Shown here one piece after another: positions 7,685 through 14,672 of a stretch of 17,276 nucleotides of DNA. Positions within the stretch are counted from its first letter, which is position 1; every line of letters starts with the position of its first letter. The position numbers were made by a program, and so were the translations under genes. A model generated the notes under the pieces. The model made no database searches, was not told the origin of the DNA, and saw nothing but the letters and a program-made list of their open reading frames with translations. The DNA lies in the NCBI GenBank assembly GCA_029288095.1, contig JARFPW010000086.1, positions 1-17,276 on the forward strand, given 5' to 3'. The DNA is from Gemmatimonadota bacterium (lineage in GTDB: Bacteria > Gemmatimonadota > Gemmatimonadetes > Palauibacterales > Palauibacteraceae).

Positions 7685-8973
7685 CCGGCCCGTCTCCTTC
7701 TCAGTCGCGATGCGAACGCACCATCGGAGTCATGTTCCCACGGCTTGACGAACAAGTCTCTACCCTGTGCCTCCCCTTCGCCGTCCCGCCGATATTCGGG
7801 ATGGCGTGCGAGGAATCCTTCGACCAGTTGTTCGTTTTCCTCCGGTTCCAGCGAACACGTAGCGTACGTCAGCAAGCCCCCCGGCTCGACCAGTGCCGCA
7901 CTCGCCTCGATCAACGCCTCCTGGAGCGCCACCAGCGATTCCAGGCGGTCCGGCGTCAGCCGCCAGCGAGCGTCGGGCCTCCTCCGCAACACCCCGGTTC
8001 CTGAGCAGGGCGCGTCCAGCAACACCGACCGCACTGCCCGTACAGCCGGAAAGCGAGCGTCCATGGCTACCAGGTACGGCGCCGCGCCCGTTGCCGCTGC
8101 AGCCTCTTTCACCTTGACGAGGCGATCCACCGAAACATCTGCGGCGATCAGCGGCCGGGCCGGCGATGCGTGCCACAGGCCCATCGTCTTTCCACCGGGC
8201 GCCGCGCATGCGTCGAGGAGCGGCCCTTCGAGATCCTCGCTCACATAGTCTACCACACTGGAAGCCGCGGGATCCTGCGTGATCGCGAACGCTACACTCA
8301 TTGCGTCGCGCGGCGACCCGCTGGTCACCTGAACCATGCGGGGATGACCCTCGATCCTCTCCAGACCCGCAGCTTCGAGTCGGTCCCAATCGTCTGCGGA
8401 TCTGCGTGCATCCAGCAGCCGCAGGGTTACGCGCGGCGGACGATTGTCATTCTCTACGAGGCGTTGAACCGCGGCAAGCGGCCAGCGATCCAGCCAGCGT
8501 CGCACCAGCCATTCCGGATGAGACCCCCACGTGCTCAGGTAGCGCACTGGATCTTCATCGAGGTTCCCAAACACACCCGTGTTTCGTCCTTCACGTTCAG
8601 CCCGACGTAACACCGCGTTGATCAGCCCACGCGCCCCGGCGGATACCAGACTCCGCACTGCTTCCAGTGTCTCGTTCACGGCGGCGTGCGCGGGTATGCG
8701 CGTCTCGCGAATCTGGTACAGTCCAAGGCGCAGGGCGTCCAGGACGACCGGATCAAGCTCGTAGAGGGGGCGCTTCGAAAACTCGCTCAGTTCGGCATCC
8801 AGCCGGGCTCGCAGCCGAATTGCTCCGTACGCCAGCCGTTGTGCGAGCCGGCGATCACGGGAAGACAAGTGTTCGAATCGATCGGCCGCCGAGCGGTCGG
8901 CGTACGCACCGGCCGAAACGTCACGGAGGACGCCGAACGCCGCGATGCGGGGGGCGACGTCGGGTCCGGCCAT
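7681..8973 (-). CDS. rsmB: 16S rRNA (cytosine-C5) methyltransferase RsmB/Sun family
   Basis: 430 residues from the ATG at 8973. The frame stays open further upstream into thiG, but those codons show no homology. The N-terminal 1-135 is the NusB-like RNA-binding domain ('INAVLRRAEREGR' at 118-130). The C-terminal part is a Rossmann-fold methyltransferase with the SAM motif 'LLDACAAPGGKT' (252-263), the catalytic-region motif 'DAPCSGTGVLRRRPD' (Cys323) and the second cysteine motif 'TYATCSLEPEENE' (Cys373, the nucleophile in RsmB). The end 'DGAFASRLRRR' is also typical. It should methylate C967 (E. coli numbering) of 16S rRNA. It follows thiG by 19 nt with no strong Shine-Dalgarno. In many bacteria rsmB follows fmt directly; here three thi genes lie between them. 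Confidence 0.95.
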   Translation of the reverse strand: MAGPDVAPRIAAFGVLRDVSAGAYADRSAADRFEHLSSRDRRLAQRLAYGAIRLRARLDAELSEFSKRPLYELDPVVLDALRLGLYQIRETRIPAHAAVNETLEAVRSLVSAGARGLINAVLRRAEREGRNTGVFGNLDEDPVRYLSTWGSHPEWLVRRWLDRWPLAAVQRLVENDNRPPRVTLRLLDARRSADDWDRLEAAGLERIEGHPRMVQVTSGSPRDAMSVAFAITQDPAASSVVDYVSEDLEGPLLDACAAPGGKTMGLWHASPARPLIAADVSVDRLVKVKEAAAATGAAPYLVAMDARFPAVRAVRSVLLDAPCSGTGVLRRRPDARWRLTPDRLESLVALQEALIEASAALVEPGGLLTYATCSLEPEENEQLVEGFLARHPEYRRDGEGEAQGRDLFVKPWEHDSDGAFASRLRRRRAG

Positions 8974-8992
8974 CAGCCGGCGTGGGCGTCGA

Positions 8993-9784
8993 TCACGCGA
9001 GCATGCCCGCGTTCGGGCTCGACGGGACTGCCCACTCACGCCGAGGCATCCGACCTGCCAACCAGGCCTCGCGGCCGGCGTGAACCGCCAGCCGCATCGC
9101 ACGGGCCATGCGTATGGGATCGTCAGCAGCCGCCAGGGCAGTGTTCATCAGGATGCCATCCACACCCTGTTCCATCGTCAGGCAGGCGTCCGAGGCGGTA
9201 CCCACTCCGGCATCCACTATCACGGGCACGCCCAGACGGTTCTTGAGGATGCGGATGTTCACGGGGTTCAGAAGCCCCAGTCCGCTGCCGATAGGCGAGG
9301 CCAGCGGCATGACCGCGACGGCCCCGGCGTCTTCCAGCTTGAGCGCGGTTATCAGGTCGTCGCTCGTATAAGGAAGAACGGTGAATCCTTCCGCCACCAG
9401 CACCCGCGTCGCTTCGAGCAGGCCTTCGACGTCCGGGAGCAATGTCTCCTGGTCACCGATCACCTCCAGTTTCACCCAGTCGGAGAGCCCGGCAGCGCGC
9501 CCCAACCTCGCGTAACGAATTGCTTCGTCGGCGGAGTAGCACCCCGCCGTATTCGGAAGCAGGAAGAACTCATCCGGGCTGAGGTGCGCGAGCAGGCTCT
9601 CCTGTTTGGACGCGTCGAGGTCTACCCGGCGCACGGCGACCGTCACCATGTCGGCGCCCGACTCCCGGACGGCTGCCACCGTTTCTTCGTGACTCGCATA
9701 TTTCCCCGTGCCGACGATCAGTCGAGAACTGAACGTACGTCCCGCGATGACAAAACTGTCTGTGTGGCCGACGTCGTCCATCAT
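8993..9784 (-). CDS. thiG: Thiazole synthase ThiG
   Basis: 263-residue TIM-barrel enzyme that builds thiazole phosphate from deoxyxylulose 5-phosphate, dehydroglycine and sulfur carried on ThiS thiocarboxylate. The Schiff-base lysine is Lys105 in 'WVKLEVIGD' (103-111), with Glu107 beside it. Other motifs are 'IVGTGKY' (23-29), 'VTVAVRRVD' (47-55), 'LPNTAGCYSADEA' (76-88), the phosphate-binding 'PIGSGLGL' (164-171), 'DAGVGTASDA' (191-200) and 'GILMNTALA' (210-218). The ATG at 9784 overlaps the thiS stop by 4 nt; a second Met codon follows at once. The overlap gives an approximately matched supply of enzyme and its sulfur-carrier partner. ThiF, ThiH/ThiO, ThiC and ThiD, needed to complete the pathway, are not encoded in this window. 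Confidence 0.97.
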   Translation of the reverse strand: MMDDVGHTDSFVIAGRTFSSRLIVGTGKYASHEETVAAVRESGADMVTVAVRRVDLDASKQESLLAHLSPDEFFLLPNTAGCYSADEAIRYARLGRAAGLSDWVKLEVIGDQETLLPDVEGLLEATRVLVAEGFTVLPYTSDDLITALKLEDAGAVAVMPLASPIGSGLGLLNPVNIRILKNRLGVPVIVDAGVGTASDACLTMEQGVDGILMNTALAAADDPIRMARAMRLAVHAGREAWLAGRMPRREWAVPSSPNAGMLA

Positions 9785-9981
9785 CCGCCCCCCACGAAGT
9801 GTACGATTTCTATCCGATCGCCAGCACGGAGCAGCATTTCGCTGCGTTCGGTATGCCGGACGATCTGCCTGTTCAACTCGACCACCACGAGGCGGCCGTC
9901 GAGGTCCAGCTCGGAAAGCAGACCCGCGACCGACAGACCGGTCTCCACTTCGCGGGCCTTTCCGTTCACGTCTATGTGCAT
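9781..9981 (-). CDS. thiS: Sulfur carrier protein ThiS
   Basis: 66-residue ubiquitin-fold protein ending in Gly-Gly-Gly ('EIVHFVGGG'), the tail that is adenylated by ThiF and converted to a thiocarboxylate for ThiG. The beta-grasp pattern is visible: 'MHIDVNGKAREV' as the first hairpin, 'LSVAGLLSELDL' as the helix, 'LVVVELNRQIV' as the middle strand and 'LRAGDRIEIVHFVGGG' as the end. The ATG at 9981 is chosen because a strong GAGGAG lies 4 nt upstream; the frame is open further up but those codons lie within the preceding gene. It follows the ThiE/TenI gene by 23 nt and overlaps thiG by 4 nt. Confidence 0.95.
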   Translation of the reverse strand: MHIDVNGKAREVETGLSVAGLLSELDLDGRLVVVELNRQIVRHTERSEMLLRAGDRIEIVHFVGGG

Positions 9982-9985
9982 CTTG

Positions 9986-9991
9986 CTCCTC
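9986..9991 (-). promoter_or_regulatory. Shine-Dalgarno site of thiS
   Basis: GAGGAG on the minus strand, 4 nt before the thiS ATG, in the 23-nt gap after the ThiE/TenI-family gene. It is among the best ribosome-binding sites in the window and fixes the thiS start. The gap is far too short to hold a TPP riboswitch. Confidence 0.65.
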
Positions 9992-10004
9992 ACGGCACTC
10001 GAAA

Positions 10005-10625
10005 TCAGTTCGTCAAAACAGAGCAGAGCCGTTCCGCGGCGGACGCCGGATCCGGTGTGCTCCAGACGGCACGAATCACCCCCACTCCGTGTGCTCCGGC
10101 CTTCAGGACGCCCGTCACTTGCTGCTCGCTGATCCCACCGATCGCGACGACCGGGAGACCGGCATCGGCTACGCCCCTGATCAGCGCGTGGCCGCCGGGC
10201 TTCACGCCCGGATGCGTCGGCGTGCTGAATACGCTGCCGACCACGAGGTAATCGGCCCCATCCCGGCGGCGCGCATCCGCGGTGGGCAGGTCGTGTACGG
10301 ATGCGCCGATCGTAAGCGAATCGCCCACCAGTGCCCTCACCGCCACGATCGGCAGCGCATCCCGGCCCAACTGAACGGCATCGGCGCCGCACGCGAGTGC
10401 TACATCCACTCTGCGGTTGATCACCAGCCAGCCGTCCGTCTCCATTGCGCCCTGCTCGAGGCATTCGGCCAGCGCGAGCTGGCGTCGGACCGGTGTTTCC
10501 CGCAGTCGCAAATGAATGGCCAGCTCGGCGCCACATCGCTCCTGCATCTCGGCGCACCGGTCCAGGAATTCTGTGCTCTGCGCCACCGCATCCGTGACGA
10601 CGGCGTGCAGACGCGGCAAAGTCAC
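10005..10625 (-). CDS. thiE/tenI: ThiE/TenI-family TIM-barrel protein, more likely TenI-like (thiazole tautomerase) than thiamine phosphate synthase
   Basis: 206 residues from a GTG that overlaps the fmt stop by 4 nt. The fold is recognisable: 'NRRVDVALACGADAVQLG' (70-87), 'IGASVHDLPTADA' (106-118), 'GADYLVVGSVFSTPTHPG' (123-140), and the phosphate-binding 'VVAIGGISEQQV' (159-170) plus 'GAHGVGVIRAV' (177-187). Against ThiE, several catalytic residues are changed: the QxRxK motif reads HxRxR (38-42), the Mg2+ Asp of 'ND' is Arg71, the Asp of the 'HLGQxD' motif aligns to Ala90, and the Lys of 'PTxTK' is His138. TenI, a tautomerase acting on the ThiG product, has the same fold without thiamine phosphate synthase activity and is often encoded beside thiS-thiG, as here. 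Family assignment is firm; the exact reaction is inference from remembered residues. Confidence 0.85.
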   Translation of the reverse strand: MTLPRLHAVVTDAVAQSTEFLDRCAEMQERCGAELAIHLRLRETPVRRQLALAECLEQGAMETDGWLVINRRVDVALACGADAVQLGRDALPIVAVRALVGDSLTIGASVHDLPTADARRRDGADYLVVGSVFSTPTHPGVKPGGHALIRGVADAGLPVVAIGGISEQQVTGVLKAGAHGVGVIRAVWSTPDPASAAERLCSVLTN

Positions 10626-11560
10626 ACGAAGCGGTCTCCGGCCGCCACTCCACGCCCCGAGATCCACGCTGTGGCCGCCATGCGCTGCCGACCTTCGGGC
10701 CGCACCTCAGCCACTTCCAGCGTCCCTCCGCCCGTGGCCACGGCCAGGCCGGTTCTGGGGTCCGCAATCAGTACGGTTCCCGGCTCCACGTCTGTAGTAT
10801 GAGTCTGGTCCCGGACGGTGGGCCCGAACAGCTGTACCGGTGCGCCGTTGAGCATGGTCCACGCTGCGGGCCATGGATCACATCCGCGGATCCACCGGTC
10901 GAGCTGCCCGGCGTCGAGCGACCAATCCAGGCGTGCCTTTTCGCGAGACAGTTTGGGGGCGTACGTGGCGAGTTCATGATCCTGGTCCGCCTCGGGGAGC
11001 GTGCCGGCTTCCATCTGGGCCAGCGCCTCAACGAGGGCCGTTGCACCGACCTCGGCCAACCTCTCCGCTAGTTCGCCGGCCGTGATGTCGCCGGGAAACC
11101 GCGTTTCGATCTTGTACAGGATGGGCCCTGCATCGAGGTCCGGTACGATGCGCATGATGGTTACACCCGTGTTCGAATGGCCGCGTATGATCGCCCAATG
11201 AACAGGACCGGCACCACGGAGCTCGGGAAGCAACGAGGCGTGTACATTGATCGAACCTCGCTCCGGCAGGTCGATGACCTCCTGGGAGAGGATTCGCCCG
11301 TAAGCCACGACGACGGATATTTCGGCTCCCAGAGACCGAAGCGATTCGAGGAACTCGGGAGCATTGGGGTCCTCGGGTTGGAGGACCGGGATCCCTTCCT
11401 CGATGGCCTCCTGCTTGACCGGTCCGGTGCGCACGAGACGTCCGCGTCCGGCAGGCCGATCCGGTTGGGTGACGACGGCCATGACGATGTGCCCCTCCTC
11501 CTGCAAGGCCCGGAGGGAAGGCACGGCGAACTCGGGCGTGCCCCAGAACAAAACTCTCAT
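10622..11560 (-). CDS. fmt: Methionyl-tRNA formyltransferase
   Basis: 312 residues from the ATG at 11560, which overlaps the def stop by 4 nt (ATGA). An in-frame start 33 nt upstream would add residues with no family similarity. It formylates Met-tRNAfMet using 10-formyl-tetrahydrofolate. The N-terminal Rossmann domain opens with 'MRVLFWGTPEFAVPSL'. The catalytic trio is Asn105, His107 (in 'INVHASLLPELRGAGP') and Asp143 (in 'LDAGPILYK'). The folate region 'TQPDRPAGRG' is at 31-40. The C-terminal tRNA-binding domain starts near 207 with 'LDWSLDAGQL' and 'IRGCDPWPAAW'. The def-fmt pair is a common arrangement that couples formylation with later removal of the formyl group. Its stop overlaps the next gene by 4 nt. 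Confidence 0.97.
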   Translation of the reverse strand: MRVLFWGTPEFAVPSLRALQEEGHIVMAVVTQPDRPAGRGRLVRTGPVKQEAIEEGIPVLQPEDPNAPEFLESLRSLGAEISVVVAYGRILSQEVIDLPERGSINVHASLLPELRGAGPVHWAIIRGHSNTGVTIMRIVPDLDAGPILYKIETRFPGDITAGELAERLAEVGATALVEALAQMEAGTLPEADQDHELATYAPKLSREKARLDWSLDAGQLDRWIRGCDPWPAAWTMLNGAPVQLFGPTVRDQTHTTDVEPGTVLIADPRTGLAVATGGGTLEVAEVRPEGRQRMAATAWISGRGVAAGDRFV

Positions 11561-12066
11561 TTGAGACCTGCTCCATGCTCGCTCTTGGCCCACTTCGCGA
11601 GCAGCATCTTGCGCTTCAGGGGGCTAACCCGGTCGAAGAACAGGATCCCGTCCAGGTGATCGACTTCGTGCTGCAGGCAGCGGCTCAGCAGACCGTCAGC
11701 CTCGAGGCGCACAGACCTGCCCTCCTCGTCGAGACCCTCCGCGACTACGCGCGCCGACCGTTCGACGACCTCCGTGAGATCGGGAATACTGAGGCATCCT
11801 TCGGACTCACGGATGACACCCTCCGACTCCACGATGCGCGGATTGATCAGCACGCCCGGAGCATGTTCATCTTCCCGAACGTCATAAACGAATACGCGCC
11901 GTCGCACGCCGATTTGCGGAGCTGCGAGGCCGATGCCTTCAGCTTCGTACATCGTGTCCTGCAGATCCTGAATCAGCGCGAGGATCTCCTGGTCAATGTC
12001 CGTGACTTCGGGGCACCGTTCCCTGAGGACGGGATCGCCCAGCAGACGGATCTGCCGGAGTGCCAT
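11557..12066 (-). CDS. def: Peptide deformylase
   Basis: 169-residue metalloprotease that removes the formyl group from nascent proteins. All three class motifs are intact: 'GIGLAAPQ' (44-51), 'EGCLSIP' (89-95, metal ligand Cys91) and 'QHEVDHLDG' (132-140, ligands His133 and His137, catalytic Glu134). The N-terminus 'LRQIRLLGDPVLRERC' is standard and fixes the ATG at 12066. It starts 2 nt after the yajC stop and ends overlapping fmt. Metal is probably Fe2+ as in other bacterial deformylases (family knowledge). Confidence 0.98.
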   Translation of the reverse strand: MALRQIRLLGDPVLRERCPEVTDIDQEILALIQDLQDTMYEAEGIGLAAPQIGVRRRVFVYDVREDEHAPGVLINPRIVESEGVIRESEGCLSIPDLTEVVERSARVVAEGLDEEGRSVRLEADGLLSRCLQHEVDHLDGILFFDRVSPLKRKMLLAKWAKSEHGAGLK

Positions 12067-12068
12067 GT

Positions 12069-12377
12069 TCAGCCCTCTCCGGACAACCGGCGGCCTACCT
12101 TGGCTCGATCGACTTCCAGCCGGGTCTCTCCTGCCGTCTTGATCGTGAGCCGATCCTCGGTGAGATGGATGATCTTCCCCACCACACCTCCCAGCGTCAC
12201 GATTTCATCGCCCTTCGCGAGGTTCCCGACCATCTGTTCATGTGCCTGCTGCTGCTTGCGCTGCGGGCGGATCAACAGGAAGTAGAAGATCGCGAACAGA
12301 CCACCGAACAACACGACGGTACTGAGTGGGTTCGCGCCTCCGGGAGCGCTCTGGACCAGCAGCGCGGACGTCATCAT
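12069..12377 (-). CDS. yajC: Sec translocase accessory subunit YajC
   Basis: 102 residues. One membrane segment spans about 20-36, followed directly by the family's positively charged 'LLIRPQRKQQQ' stretch (34-44) and a small cytoplasmic domain with 'LAKGDEIVTLGGVVGKI' (53-69). YajC associates with SecDF-YidC at the SecYEG translocon. In many bacteria secD and secF follow yajC; here def follows after 2 nt. The first of two adjacent Met codons (12377, 12374) is taken because GAGG lies 6 nt upstream. Confidence 0.95.
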   Translation of the reverse strand: MMTSALLVQSAPGGANPLSTVVLFGGLFAIFYFLLIRPQRKQQQAHEQMVGNLAKGDEIVTLGGVVGKIIHLTEDRLTIKTAGETRLEVDRAKVGRRLSGEG

Positions 12378-12383
12378 AAAATG

Positions 12384-12387
12384 CCTC
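12384..12387 (-). promoter_or_regulatory. Shine-Dalgarno site of yajC
   Basis: On the minus strand GAGG is followed by a 6-nt spacer CATTTT and then the yajC ATG. It supports the first of the two consecutive Met codons. It stands out because yajC is the one gene here that cannot be translationally coupled to its upstream neighbour (81-nt gap). Confidence 0.6.
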
Positions 12388-12414
12388 GATAATTCTCGGG
12401 TTTGCTCTCGGGGT

Positions 12415-12435
12415 CGGCACCGCGTGTGTGTGCCG
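12415..12435 (-). other. Hairpin-forming inverted repeat in the tgt-yajC gap
   Basis: The largest intergenic gap (12378-12458, 81 nt) contains a perfect 6-bp inverted repeat, CGGCAC / GTGCCG, with a 9-nt loop. On the transcribed minus strand it is not followed by a run of T, so it does not look like an intrinsic terminator. It might be an RNA-stability or processing element, or chance in GC-rich DNA. No convincing promoter boxes were seen in the gap. Confidence 0.35.
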
Positions 12436-12458
12436 CCGGCATACGTGAATCAACCAAA

Positions 12459-13607
12459 CTAAGGCCCGGCACGGTATCTCTCCAACCAGTCGGACGCCCA
12501 CCCGTCGAAGGCACCGGCCAGAATCGCGCTCCGTGCCTGACCGGCCAGGTTCAGCAGGAAGGCGACGTTGTGGACCGACAGCAGCCGGTGACCAAGAAGC
12601 TCGCCGCAGGAGAACAGGTGCCGGAGGTAGGCCCGCGAGTAGTTGCGGCAACACTCGCACTCGCAGGCTGGGTCCAGGGGCTCGAAATCCACACGGAAGG
12701 CGGACTTCTTGACGTTGACCTGGCCGTATGACGTGAACGCGGTTCCGTTGCGGCCGTTTCGCGTAGGTGCGACGCAGTCGAACATGTCCGCTCCCCTCCG
12801 GATCGATTCGATCAGGTCGTCCGGATACCCGACACCCATGAGGTAACGGGGTCTGTCGGCGGGAAGGACGGGGTGCAGGGTCTCGAGCATCCGATAGGTC
12901 ACGTCCTTGGGCTCGCCCACGGACAGCCCGCCGATCGCCACTCCGGGCCACTCGGCGACCTCCAGGGTCTGGCGCGCCGATTCGAGCCGCAGGTCCTCGA
13001 AGGACGCCCCCTGCACGATCGGAAACAGCAGGCCCGCCCGGGAGCCGGAAGCGCGGCCAATCTCTTCTCTGCGCTCCCGGCACCTGCTCAGCCAGCGGAG
13101 CGTTCGGTCGACGGCATCGCGGGCCGTCGCTCGATCGGCGTTTCCGGGAGGGCAGACATCGAGGGCCATCATGATGTCGGAACCGATCACCGACTGGACG
13201 TCTACTGCCTTCTCGGGCGTCAGCAGGTGCTCCGAACCGTCGATGTGACTGCGAAACGTCGCACCTTGCTCTTCGATTCGGTTGAGTTTGGAAAGCGAGA
13301 ACACCTGGAATCCGCCGGAATCGGTAAGAATGGGGCCGTCCCAGTGCATGAACGGTCCGAGGCCGCCGGCCGCTTCGATGACCTCGATTCCCGGGCGCAG
13401 GTACAGATGATACGTATTGCCCAGGATAATCGTGGCGCCCGCTGCCCGGAGATCTTCGGGCGTGAGGTACTTAACGGTGCCGACCGTGCCGACGGGCATG
13501 AACACGGGCGTGGGTACATCGCCATGCCGGAGCCGAAGCGTTCCGGCGCGCGCGCTGCCGCTTTCCGCCTCGAGCACGAAATCCCCGTGTGGTGCCCCGG
13601 AGTTCAC
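12459..13607 (-). CDS. tgt: Queuine / preQ1 tRNA-guanine transglycosylase
   Basis: 382-residue TIM-barrel enzyme that exchanges guanine 34 of GUN-anticodon tRNAs for preQ1. The general acid/base Asp96 lies in 'LTDSGGFQVFSL' and the nucleophile Asp277 in 'FDCVAPTRNGRNG' (276-288). Zinc ligands are Cys315, Cys317, Cys320 and His346, with the same spacing as in E. coli Tgt. 'AIGGLSVGE' (224-232) is the base-recognition segment. The GTG at 13607 overlaps the queA stop by 4 nt. The frame is open much further upstream, but those codons lie over queA and show no similarity. Length is typical. It works just before QueA in the queuosine pathway. Confidence 0.97.
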   Translation of the reverse strand: MNSGAPHGDFVLEAESGSARAGTLRLRHGDVPTPVFMPVGTVGTVKYLTPEDLRAAGATIILGNTYHLYLRPGIEVIEAAGGLGPFMHWDGPILTDSGGFQVFSLSKLNRIEEQGATFRSHIDGSEHLLTPEKAVDVQSVIGSDIMMALDVCPPGNADRATARDAVDRTLRWLSRCRERREEIGRASGSRAGLLFPIVQGASFEDLRLESARQTLEVAEWPGVAIGGLSVGEPKDVTYRMLETLHPVLPADRPRYLMGVGYPDDLIESIRRGADMFDCVAPTRNGRNGTAFTSYGQVNVKKSAFRVDFEPLDPACECECCRNYSRAYLRHLFSCGELLGHRLLSVHNVAFLLNLAGQARSAILAGAFDGWASDWLERYRAGP

Positions 13608-14656
13608 ACGATCACCATGGCGTCGCCATACGAGTAGAAACGGTACTCCTGTTCCACGGCATGCGCGTAGGCCGCGAGCACTCGCTCCCGCCCGGCGAGC
13701 GCAGACACAAGCATCAGGAGGCTGGACCGGGGCAGATGGAAATTCGTCACCAGCGCATTCACCGCGCGGAACTCGAAGGGCTCGTGGATGAACAGGTCCG
13801 TCCAACCCTCTCCGGGTCGGAAGCGTCCTCCGGGCTCCACGACGGATTCGAGCGTCCGGACGCTCGTCGTCCCCACAGCGAACACGCTTCCCCCGGCGTC
13901 GCGAACTTCGTTCAGCGTTCGCGCGGCCGCCGCGTCTACACGGTACCACTCCGCCTGCAGTTCATGGTCCTCGGCGCGGGAGGCACTCACCGGGCGGAAC
14001 GTGCCGATCCCCACGTGGAGCGTGATCCGGACCACCCGGACGCCCCTCGCTTCGAGGCGGTCGAGCAGCGGTCGCGTGAAATGAAGCCCCGCCGTCGGGG
14101 CTGCGACGCTTCCGCGGTCCTTCGCGAATACTGTTTGATATCGCTCACGATCCGACTCGTCGTCTTCACGGTCGATATACGGCGGCAGCGGAACACGCCC
14201 GTAGCGCTCGATCAGATCCCACGGGTCATCGCGGCCGACCAGCCGCACGAGGCGACCACCTCCGGGGGCGGAGTCCTCGATTGACACACGGAAACCGGGC
14301 GCGATGTCGACCGTCCTCCCGGGCTTCAGCTTCCCGCCGGGCCGCACGAGAGCCTCGAAAACAGCACCGGTAGGATCCAAGTCGCTCCGCGGCCGCACCA
14401 GCAGGATCTCCGCCGGTGCCCCCGTGGGCTTTCGGCCAATGAGCCGTGCCGGGAACACACGGGTCTGGTTGAGCACGAGCGCGTCCCCAGGGGCTATGTA
14501 CTCCTCCAGGTCCGGGAACTGCCGATCGAGGATCGTACCTCCCGGGCCCAGAACCAGCAGCCTGCTCTGATCGCGGGCGACTGCCGGCCGGGATGCGATG
14601 AGGTGCGACGGCAGGTCGTATTCGTAGTCCGCCGTCCGCGTTGCTGCTCCAGACAT
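13604..14656 (-). CDS. queA: S-adenosylmethionine:tRNA ribosyltransferase-isomerase
   Basis: 350 residues from the ATG at 14656, 16 nt after the ruvB stop; an open extension upstream into ruvB is a shadow. QueA transfers and isomerises the ribosyl group of SAM onto preQ1 in tRNA, giving epoxyqueuosine. Motifs: 'YDLPSHLIASRP' (13-24), 'LVLNQTRVFPARL' (60-72), 'ERYQTVFAKDRGSVAAPTAG' followed by LHFT (about 176-199), 'LHVGIGTFRPV', 'AVGTTSVRTLES', 'LVTNFHLPRSSLLMLVSA' and the terminal 'YRFYSYGDAMVIV'. It overlaps tgt by 4 nt, the usual queA-tgt pairing. The epoxyqueuosine reductase gene is not in this window. Confidence 0.97.
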   Translation of the reverse strand: MSGAATRTADYEYDLPSHLIASRPAVARDQSRLLVLGPGGTILDRQFPDLEEYIAPGDALVLNQTRVFPARLIGRKPTGAPAEILLVRPRSDLDPTGAVFEALVRPGGKLKPGRTVDIAPGFRVSIEDSAPGGGRLVRLVGRDDPWDLIERYGRVPLPPYIDREDDESDRERYQTVFAKDRGSVAAPTAGLHFTRPLLDRLEARGVRVVRITLHVGIGTFRPVSASRAEDHELQAEWYRVDAAAARTLNEVRDAGGSVFAVGTTSVRTLESVVEPGGRFRPGEGWTDLFIHEPFEFRAVNALVTNFHLPRSSLLMLVSALAGRERVLAAYAHAVEQEYRFYSYGDAMVIV

Positions 14657-14672
14657 GGGAACGCTCAGCGTG

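Noticed and set aside
9982..10004. TPP riboswitch before thiS or the thi cassette
   Set aside because: Only 23 nt lie before thiS and none before the first thi gene, too short for a THI element; no such motif was seen.
8945..10132. Plus-strand open frame of 395 codons
   Set aside because: Antisense to thiG, thiS and the ThiE/TenI gene, all of which have clear family motifs. Its own translation is Arg/His-rich and shows no domain.
9708..10802. Plus-strand open frame of 364 codons
   Set aside because: Antisense shadow of the thi cassette and the end of fmt, low in hydrophobic pattern, no motif.
12415..12435. Intrinsic terminator after tgt
   Set aside because: The hairpin has only 6 bp and is not followed by a T-run on the transcribed strand, so terminator function is not supported.
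13608..13949. N-terminal extension of the tgt frame
   Set aside because: Those codons lie over the end of queA, are Arg-rich and have no Tgt similarity. The GTG overlapping the queA stop gives the standard Tgt N-terminus.
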